40,117 bases of DNA from Nostoc sp. KVJ20. Its GTDB lineage: Bacteria; Cyanobacteriota; Cyanobacteriia; Cyanobacteriales; Nostocaceae. This document shows, piece by piece, positions 33,921 through 40,117 of the stretch. The notes under the pieces were generated by a model. The model made no database searches. It was not told where the DNA came from and saw nothing but the letters and a program-made list of their open reading frames with translations. Positions within the stretch are counted from its first letter, which is position 1. Each line of letters opens with the position of its first letter. The translations under genes and the position numbers were made by a program. The DNA lies in assembly GCF_001712795.1 (NCBI RefSeq), contig NZ_KV757613.1, forward strand, positions 1-40,117, given 5' to 3'.

Positions 33921-35078
33921 TCATGTTTGATTGGAAAATTTTGCTTTGATTGACTGACTTCCAGATATAAGTGATTGATTAGCTGAATTCAAATATTGAG
34001 AAAATTCTGCTGCAAAAATGCGTGTAAATTCTTGAGCGCCTTGGTGATTTAAATGCCTCCCATCAGCTCGGCGATCAACTTCGTATAAAGTAGTGAAAGT
34101 ATTAGGCCTATTAAAAGCAAACAAATTAGAAATGTAACCATTATTGTAAGCTTTTGTAATAGCAGAATTATCAAAATCAGTATTTAACACTGGAGGAATA
34201 AAGAAAATAGGTTCCATTTTATTTTGACTATCAATTCTAGAATCTATATTTTTAATAATTTTGATTGCATAAGAATTAAGTGGATATGTATCTTTTCCTC
34301 GAATAAAAACTCCTGATTTTGATTCATTTAGTTGCTCTTGATAACTTTCCAAGCGTTTCGATAGAAAAATTTGTTTCCATTTTTCACTATTTTCCAGCCA
34401 ATCCATTGCATAATATCCAGCTTCCTGGATCAATTTATCGCCAGATATTCCTTTTGGTAATACTTCGTATACTTCTAATTTTTGCTGCCAAAAATTAGAA
34501 AAATAACCAATACCTAACCATCTATAGATAAAACTTACTGAATTTGCATAAAACCCGCTAATTTTCTCTTTAAAAGTAGAAGTTGACTCAGAAATTAATT
34601 GAAAATTTTCTATCGTTTTTATCGGAGTATGCCAATAAACATTTTTAGCCGCAGTCGGTGCATCCTCCATAAAAAAGTCAACTAAGCAGTCTAAAAATAT
34701 CCATTTTAAGTTTGCTGGTTTTAAAGCGAGAATTTTTTGTAAATAGAAATCCATTTCAGCTACATTTGCAGCCATAATTCCAAAGTTAAAAGATTTTGTA
34801 CTTCTACCATTAGCTGCCATTGTTTCATCAAATACTTTGGGGATAACTCCTTGATATGTGGTACTAGGCCCTAAGAAAATAACATCATAATCATCTTTGT
34901 GATCGCTAAAATATTTGAACTTAATACTGATATCATCAAGATTTTGAGGACTAATAGAAGAGGGTAAAATCGTATTGATTAATCCCGCAGTCGAAATCAA
35001 AGCAAGCAGAAAAATTATGCTATAAAAAAACATAACTACTGGTCTTGGTACTACTTTTTTCCAGGTATCTACATTCAT
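33921..35078 (-). CDS. SGNH-like membrane partner of the MBOAT enzyme
   Basis: From ATG 35078 the protein has 385 residues with one N-terminal transmembrane helix (about residues 13-37). Its SGNH-type signals are FLGPSTTYQG with Ser72 in the usual nucleophile position, NFGIMAANVAEMD, and DGRHLNHQGA with Asp339 and His342. GPS replaces the common GDS, as in AlgJ/DltD-like and other acyl-transfer partners. It is 51 nt upstream of the MBOAT gene. The likely role is final acyl transfer outside the membrane (inference). A TTG at 35123 would add a 15-residue extension and is less likely. Confidence 0.8.
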   Translation of the reverse strand: MNVDTWKKVVPRPVVMFFYSIIFLLALISTAGLINTILPSSISPQNLDDISIKFKYFSDHKDDYDVIFLGPSTTYQGVIPKVFDETMAANGRSTKSFNFGIMAANVAEMDFYLQKILALKPANLKWIFLDCLVDFFMEDAPTAAKNVYWHTPIKTIENFQLISESTSTFKEKISGFYANSVSFIYRWLGIGYFSNFWQQKLEVYEVLPKGISGDKLIQEAGYYAMDWLENSEKWKQIFLSKRLESYQEQLNESKSGVFIRGKDTYPLNSYAIKIIKNIDSRIDSQNKMEPIFFIPPVLNTDFDNSAITKAYNNGYISNLFAFNRPNTFTTLYEVDRRADGRHLNHQGAQEFTRIFAAEFSQYLNSANQSLISGSQSIKAKFSNQT

Positions 35079-35143
35079 TGTCAGTTGTATTAAGAATAAA
35101 TTACTTATTTTTGTCTCACACAAAGGCGCAGAGAGAAAGAAGT

Positions 35144-36136
35144 CTAATTTTGAGAGGAAATTAAAATTGATGTATTATTGTTATTTCTTTGGGTGTAAAA
35201 CTCGCTCGTGAGAATGGGTAGATACTTTGCAGTTTCATTTGCACCTAAACAACTCTCAGGACAGGCAATTTCGGCATCATTATTAGGAGAGGCAAAAAAA
35301 GCAAAGGAGTATCTTGGTTGAATATTTTCGGATGCAGGTGGTATTACAACTTGGTGTTTTGTGGCATAAACTTTATCGTTAGTCCATCGTTGCAAAATTT
35401 CTCCTGCCATGACAACAACTGTATCAGGAATAATAGGAACTGGAACTCGTTCTCCAGTTTTGGTAGAAATTTCTAAACCTTCTACTTCATGCTGAAATAC
35501 ATAGGTGATAGTATTGCCATCTGTATGTTCTCCCAGGCGAATATTTTGGGCTGGCGAAAGTTGAGATGTACCTGGATAGTGATGCAATCCCACAGCATGA
35601 TTTTGCTCAGAATGCAATTCAGTAAAATAAGATTTTGGCAGTTTTAAAGCAATAGCTAGGGCTTCAAGAACTTTCAGGGTACTTGCATGACAAGCTGCGA
35701 AGAATTGCAACATCGCTTCTTGAAATTCCGGTTGATTTTGTAGCCATTGGTTCGCTTGGTGAAAAGGATGATCTACTTTATTCAATTCCTCTGGGTTCAT
35801 TTCTCTCCCAAAGTAAAATTGTTCGCTGAGTATGCTTGACATCCCCATAGGAATATATCCTCGATGGCATTTTTCTGTTAAAGCTATCTGTTTTTTATCT
35901 TCTAACGGCAATGCAAAAAAATGCTTGGCTTGAGCAAATGCTTGAGCAACCAAAGTTGGGGAAATATCGTGATTTTTTAGGTAGAAACATCCTATTTCCT
36001 GTAAAGCACTGGCGATTTGATTGGCAATTAATTCTTGAGCAACCGTGTCACCCACTAAAAATAGATGGAAATCAATAACAGGAATAGGTGTGGAAATGAT
36101 AGATTTTTTTGTCAGTTCGTTAATTGGTGTCATCAT
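35144..36136 (-). CDS. IPNS-like Fe(II) oxygenase, copy 3
   Basis: The third paralogue has 330 residues. Iron ligands are His204 and Asp206 in GEHTDGN and His261 in ATKHQV; R275-S277 in PRYSFAFF would bind 2-oxoglutarate. IPVIDFHLFLVGD and ALQEIGCFYLKN are family blocks. It is notable for HEVEGLEI in place of the usual QDxxGLEV after the first motif, and for a shorter loop near 100-125. The substrate is unknown. It is 37 nt downstream of copy 4 and 65 nt before the SGNH partner gene. Two start ATGs are adjacent. Confidence 0.9.
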   Translation of the reverse strand: MMTPINELTKKSIISTPIPVIDFHLFLVGDTVAQELIANQIASALQEIGCFYLKNHDISPTLVAQAFAQAKHFFALPLEDKKQIALTEKCHRGYIPMGMSSILSEQFYFGREMNPEELNKVDHPFHQANQWLQNQPEFQEAMLQFFAACHASTLKVLEALAIALKLPKSYFTELHSEQNHAVGLHHYPGTSQLSPAQNIRLGEHTDGNTITYVFQHEVEGLEISTKTGERVPVPIIPDTVVVMAGEILQRWTNDKVYATKHQVVIPPASENIQPRYSFAFFASPNNDAEIACPESCLGANETAKYLPILTSEFYTQRNNNNTSILISSQN

Positions 36137-36173
36137 AAAAAACTTTGCGTACCTTTGCGTTTACAAGCTCATG

Positions 36174-37136
36174 CTATTTTTTCTCAGACGTATAACCTCC
36201 TGTAGCGATTTGATTGATATATTCATGGGTGCGAATTGGTGGATAGTTGGGAGTTGCGTTTGACTCTAAGCAAGTAATTTCGGCATCGTAATCAGGAGAC
36301 TCAAAATAGATAATCGAGTACCTGGGATTACTAGGGAATTTGGAAGGTAGAGGAACTCGATGTTTGGTGGCGGGAAACTTATCGTTTGTCCAGCGCTGCA
36401 TTAAATCTGCAAGGATAACCAGCACTTTTCCAGGGAGGAAGGGGGCTGCAATCCATTCTCCAGCATCGTTGCAAACTTCTAATCCAGCCGTTTCATCCTG
36501 AAATATTAAGGTGATACTGCCGTAATCTGTATGTTCAGCAAACCGAGTTTCGCCAGGGGAAAGAGGTTCTTGTAGAGGTGGATAGTGATTTATGGAGGTG
36601 TTGAAGTTGCGTTCAATATGGAAATCGGTGAAGTAGGACTCTGGTAGTTTCAATGCGATCGCGATCGCTTGTAAAATTCTAAAAGACGCATCACGACAAT
36701 TTGTAAAAAATTCCAATAGCACTTGGCGAAACTCTTTTTGGTTTTCAGGCCATTGATTCGGTTCACCAAACTGCTGAGGAGTTACACCCGCTTCTGCTGG
36801 CGCAACGTCTAAACCAAAATTGAACGCTTCCAGCAATACCCTCTCTTTACCACGAACAACATAGCCTCGACTCGTCCCAGGAATCAGTTTTGCTTGGTTT
36901 TTCTCCTCCTGTGGTAGTGCGAAAAAACTCTGGGCTTGAGCAAAAACTTGCTCAACTAAGGTCTGAGGTACACAATTTTCGAGGTAAAAACATCCAGTTT
37001 CTTGAATAGCACACGAGATTTGATTGGCTACTGTTTCTTTAGCCGCAAAATCACCAACCATAAATGGATGGAAATCAATCACAGGAATCGGCGTAGAAAC
37101 AATTACTTGGGGTTCACGTTCTTTGATTGGGTTCAT
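36174..37136 (-). CDS. IPNS-like Fe(II) oxygenase, copy 4
   Basis: The fourth paralogue has 320 residues with iron ligands His202 and Asp204 in AEHTDYGS and His259 in ATKHRV; R272-S274 in PRYSIIYF is the 2-oxoglutarate-binding pair. Its N-terminus IPVIDFHPFMVGD and the stretch SCAIQETGCFYLENCVPQTL are closest to copies 2 and 3. All ligands are intact, so it is probably active. The substrate is unknown. It lies 37 nt upstream of copy 3, forming a tandem pair that suggests duplication followed by divergence. Confidence 0.9.
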   Translation of the reverse strand: MNPIKEREPQVIVSTPIPVIDFHPFMVGDFAAKETVANQISCAIQETGCFYLENCVPQTLVEQVFAQAQSFFALPQEEKNQAKLIPGTSRGYVVRGKERVLLEAFNFGLDVAPAEAGVTPQQFGEPNQWPENQKEFRQVLLEFFTNCRDASFRILQAIAIALKLPESYFTDFHIERNFNTSINHYPPLQEPLSPGETRFAEHTDYGSITLIFQDETAGLEVCNDAGEWIAAPFLPGKVLVILADLMQRWTNDKFPATKHRVPLPSKFPSNPRYSIIYFESPDYDAEITCLESNATPNYPPIRTHEYINQIATGGYTSEKK

Positions 37137-37286
37137 TGTTTAAAAATTCCTCTTTGTAATTCGTAATTTTGAAAGTTAGATTTAATTTTGTTTTTCTAAG
37201 TGCAGCTTTGCGTAAAATCGTAATGTTTTGAAACGCAGAGGGTCGCAAAGTAAACGCAAAGGTTTGAAAAATTTGCTCCACATTTG

Positions 37287-39083
37287 TTAATTATTGATAG
37301 GATTACTTTTCAGTTCATAAACATTCCAAAATGTTCCTTGCAAAGCAGAGTGTTTTACCCCCTGAATGTGATTTCGTACAGATACCATTGATAACGAATT
37401 AACTAGATAAATAAACGGCAGATATTCTTGACTCAACTTTTGAGTTTCTGCATAAATCTTTTGTCGCTGTGCTTCATTTGCTGCTGCACCTTGAATGTAG
37501 AGATCGGCAATCTTTTGCTCCCAATCTGCTACCTGCTGTCCAGTTATCGGCGTTTGTCCGGCTTGAGGTTGGCGATTAAAAAAATGCCAGTTTCCTTTAG
37601 TAGACCAAATATTTATTGCTTCGTTGGGTTCTATCGTCATCGGAAAACCATCAATAATTTGGCAATCCCAATCCAGACGATTTGCTAATTTGTCTACAAC
37701 TAATCCTACTGCAATTAAATTCAAATCTACCTGAATTCCTATCTGGCTCAAATCGTCTTTAATTAAAGGAGCCATGTTTTGCAACACTTTATTACCGACA
37801 TTGGCAGTGAGCGTAAACCGGACTCGATTACCATCGACATCGAATAATTCACCTTGATTGTTGTATCGAAAACCTGCCTTGAGAAGTAAGCCTTTTGCCT
37901 TCTGAAGATTATAGTTGTAGACTGATAAACCTGCTTGCTGAGAGAGATAGTAAGGACTTTGCACTGCGATGGGTGAATTTTGTAGCGCCCCTACACCCTC
38001 AAAGAGATTGTTGATCATACGCGGACGATTAATGCTATAAGCAACTGCTTGGCGGAATTCCACCATATTGAACCAGCCAGATTTAATCGGATCAATTAAA
38101 GGTTGACCATTTCTACGTCCTGTGTTCAAATTAAACATCATCGCGGTGGTTCCTATTTGAGAACCGCCATTATAAATTGTGAATTTTCCCTGTTTTTCTT
38201 CTCTTTTCAATAATGAAAAATAATTAGGATTCACGTCAATAAAATCAAGACCTCCAGAACGAAATTGAATTAACGCCGTATCATTGTTACTGACTGTACT
38301 TTGAACAATCCGATCAATATATGGCTGAGTATGACTTTCAAAATCTTTACGCCAGTAATAGGGATTTTTGCGAAAGGTTATCCGCTCACCTGGAATATAA
38401 GATTCTAATTTATAAGCACCGTTGCTAATAATTTGGTTGGGTGGAGTATCTGTACTCCAGATTGAAAGGAATAGCGGTCTACCTGCTGAGTCTTTTGTGG
38501 TTATAGACGATCGCAGAATGTGTTCGGGTAAAATTTCTAGTTTTGTTGTGCGAATAAAGGGAGCAAAAGGTTCTGGAAGGGTAAACTCAACGCGCCAATT
38601 ATCCAGCTTTTTCACTGTAGGAAAACTGCGATTTTTGCCTATTTGCAAAAAATCTTTGGCATAAGAAGGAATGGCGGCATTTGTATAAATATCTTTATAA
38701 GTAAACACCACATCATCGGCAGTTAGTGGTTCACCATCTGACCATTTTAATCCTTTTCTTAGTGTAAAAACAACTCGCTTTTTATCTTCAGAAATTTGCC
38801 ACGATCGCGCTAATGCTGGTTGAATTTTTCCTTGACCATTTTCACGAATTAACCCTTCGTATAGGTAAGTTAAAATCCCTACTCCCTGCTGCATTAGCTG
38901 AGGATTAAAGGTGTTGGGTTCGACAGAACTACTAACGATGATTTGAGAGTTTTTTACTGGTTTGGCAAGCAGATGAGTTTGGAAACAACTAACTACAACA
39001 ATTGCGAATATTCCCAGGATAAATCCTAGCAAAATTAGCAATTGCCGTCGGCGGATAGCAGTAAATTTCATCAATCTTTCCAT
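37287..39083 (-). CDS. Family-5 (peptide/nickel) solute-binding lipoprotein
   Basis: The 598-residue protein is a periplasmic substrate-binding protein of the oligopeptide/dipeptide/nickel ABC-transporter class. A hydrophobic N-terminus ends with VVVSC, which fits a lipobox, so it is probably membrane-tethered. Family blocks are EPNTFNPQL, YEGLIRENGQGKIQPALARSW, LRKGLKWSDGEPLTADDVVFTY, NGAYKLESY, and VNSLSMVSVRN near the end. No permease or ATPase genes are adjacent, so it must use components from elsewhere or act as a stand-alone binder. ATG 39083 is used; ATG 39071 after GGAAAG is an alternative. The ligand is unknown. Confidence 0.93.
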   Translation of the reverse strand: MERLMKFTAIRRRQLLILLGFILGIFAIVVVSCFQTHLLAKPVKNSQIIVSSSVEPNTFNPQLMQQGVGILTYLYEGLIRENGQGKIQPALARSWQISEDKKRVVFTLRKGLKWSDGEPLTADDVVFTYKDIYTNAAIPSYAKDFLQIGKNRSFPTVKKLDNWRVEFTLPEPFAPFIRTTKLEILPEHILRSSITTKDSAGRPLFLSIWSTDTPPNQIISNGAYKLESYIPGERITFRKNPYYWRKDFESHTQPYIDRIVQSTVSNNDTALIQFRSGGLDFIDVNPNYFSLLKREEKQGKFTIYNGGSQIGTTAMMFNLNTGRRNGQPLIDPIKSGWFNMVEFRQAVAYSINRPRMINNLFEGVGALQNSPIAVQSPYYLSQQAGLSVYNYNLQKAKGLLLKAGFRYNNQGELFDVDGNRVRFTLTANVGNKVLQNMAPLIKDDLSQIGIQVDLNLIAVGLVVDKLANRLDWDCQIIDGFPMTIEPNEAINIWSTKGNWHFFNRQPQAGQTPITGQQVADWEQKIADLYIQGAAANEAQRQKIYAETQKLSQEYLPFIYLVNSLSMVSVRNHIQGVKHSALQGTFWNVYELKSNPINN

Positions 39084-39115
39084 AGTTGTGTCCCTAGAAA
39101 CTTCATTTACCTGCC

Positions 39116-39892
39116 CTACATGGCGCTGTATCCCCCATCCACCATCAAAACTGCACCTGTCACATAAGAAGCGGCTTCAGACGCGAGAAATATCACTGGG
39201 CCTACGAGTTCCTCTGGTTTTCCGCGTCGTTTCATGGGAATCACCGCACTTAGATGTTGCTGATCCTCTTGGGGCGATCGCCTAAATGTCTCAGTACCTT
39301 CCATAATGTTGTCGATGTAACCAGGAGCAAAAGCATTGACGCGAATCTGATGATCTGCCCATTCCAGTGCTAGCGATCGCACTAGTAAATTTACCCCTCC
39401 TTTGGCTGCTGTATAAGCCGCCGAGCCATTGATTCCCACTACACCCCCGATTGAAGAGTTCATGATAATTGAGCCACCTGTCCCTTGTTCAATCATTTGT
39501 TTTGCGGCTAGTTGAGCGCAATGGAAGTATCCTTTCAAATTGACGTTGATGATGTTATCCCACTCCAACTCCTCCAAGTCAGCCGCCGATTTGATGATGT
39601 CAATGCCGGCATTACACACCATGATGTCAAGCCTGTGATAGTGCGCCACGGTTTGCGAAATCAGGTGTAAACAATCTTGGCGATTTCTGACATCGGTGGG
39701 AATTGCGATCGCTTCACCTCCAGCCTCCTGAATTATTTGTGCGGTTTTTTCTGCTTCGGTTGCTTTAATATCAGCAATTACAACTTTTGTGCCTACAGAT
39801 GCTAATCCTTGAGCGATCGTTCTGCCGATGCCTCGTGCAGATCCGGTGATAATGGCAACTTTATTTGTTAGGTCGAAAAGGGAGGATTCCAC
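39116..39892 (-). CDS. Short-chain dehydrogenase/reductase
   Basis: The 258-residue classical SDR has the NAD(P)-binding motif TGSARGIG (16-23), the NAG motif (94-96), and the catalytic Ser146/147, Tyr160 and Lys164 in SSIGGVVGINGSAAYTAAK. The Asp at 41 (IADIKA) favours NAD over NADP. It resembles 3-oxoacyl-reductase- and glucose-dehydrogenase-like SDRs that end in VTGAVLMVDGG. The substrate is unknown. It is the first gene of the co-directional run and is 32 nt upstream of the solute-binding protein gene. Confidence 0.94.
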   Translation of the reverse strand: MESSLFDLTNKVAIITGSARGIGRTIAQGLASVGTKVVIADIKATEAEKTAQIIQEAGGEAIAIPTDVRNRQDCLHLISQTVAHYHRLDIMVCNAGIDIIKSAADLEELEWDNIINVNLKGYFHCAQLAAKQMIEQGTGGSIIMNSSIGGVVGINGSAAYTAAKGGVNLLVRSLALEWADHQIRVNAFAPGYIDNIMEGTETFRRSPQEDQQHLSAVIPMKRRGKPEELVGPVIFLASEAASYVTGAVLMVDGGYSAM

Positions 39893-40117
39893 AATTTTTT
39901 TCTAGTTTGAGTCAGAGTGATTTTAAAATTCAAGATTCATCCGAACCAAGAGCACCAAGTTAAGGACTGCTATATATAGGAATCCGGTTTGATTCCTGAA
40001 TTTACTTGCGTGGTTAGGGAATAGGGAATAGGGAACAGGGAATAGGGAATAGGGAATAGGGAACAGGGAATAGGGAATAGGGAATAGGAAAGAAAGCATA
40101 GATCAGTACTGAGTCTT
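39893..40117. repeat. Window-end spacer with GGGAATA heptamers
   Basis: Ten tandem 7-bp units, GGGAATA with occasional GGGAACA, occupy 40017-40086. The first 120 bp hold the likely promoter region of the SDR gene, but I could not place its elements. No gene is visible up to the window edge. Confidence 0.85.

Noticed and set aside
1..40117. Ten identical bases, ACTGAGTCTT, near both window ends (20-29 and 40108-40117)
   Set aside because: Too short to claim circularity or a duplication; chance is sufficient given the repeat-rich ends.

Overview
The window looks like chromosomal DNA of a filamentous, Nostoc-like cyanobacterium (inference). The supporting signs are many GCGATCGC (HIP1) octamers, tandem heptamer repeats between genes, several families of palindromic miniature elements, a panC-cmk gene fusion, an Fe superoxide dismutase and a GGAAAC-ending CRISPR repeat. 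There are no rRNA or tRNA genes, no transposase, and no cas genes inside the window.

Layout. 1-785: a CRISPR array of nine repeats with its leader. About 930-1087: a cobalamin riboswitch, followed by cobG, cobH and cobI (B12 synthesis); cobG carries an in-frame nested repeat insertion. 4.5-7.5 kb: a PHP phosphoesterase, a GC-richer PurM-like gene between repeats, and a small hypothetical gene. 8-14.7 kb: housekeeping genes (sodB, panC-cmk, an RlpA-like protein, a glutaminase and a DUF1838 protein). 14.8-20.2 kb: a miniature element with a clean target duplication, then an ABC exporter with a Fur-box-like site at its start, an EntS-like MFS exporter and a GT4 glycosyltransferase. 20.4 kb: an aldo/keto reductase.

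21.3-39.9 kb holds the most interesting region: 17 genes, all on the minus strand. Two isopenicillin-N-synthase-like Fe(II) oxygenases lie near each end of the run. Between the pairs are a radical SAM/SPASM-like protein, two six-bladed PLL/DUF346-type lectin propellers, two membrane-anchored SGNH proteins, a 54-residue DUF5989/SxtK-like peptide, an SxtJ-like membrane protein, an SxtI-like O-carbamoyltransferase, a methyltransferase, an MBOAT O-acyltransferase and a third SGNH-like protein. A family-5 solute-binding lipoprotein and a short-chain dehydrogenase complete the run upstream. The carbamoyltransferase-SxtJ-SxtK-SGNH order matches sxtI-J-K-L of saxitoxin clusters, but no toxin core-biosynthesis gene is present. 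My inference is a tailoring or envelope-decoration locus (carbamoylation, O-acylation, methylation, oxidation) for an unidentified glycan or metabolite.

Repeats have shaped coding sequence in several places: an in-frame insertion in cobG, and repeat-derived C-termini in the glycosyltransferase, the MFS exporter and the methyltransferase. One GC-rich palindromic core of about 90 bp recurs at four sites inside four different terminal-repeat contexts.
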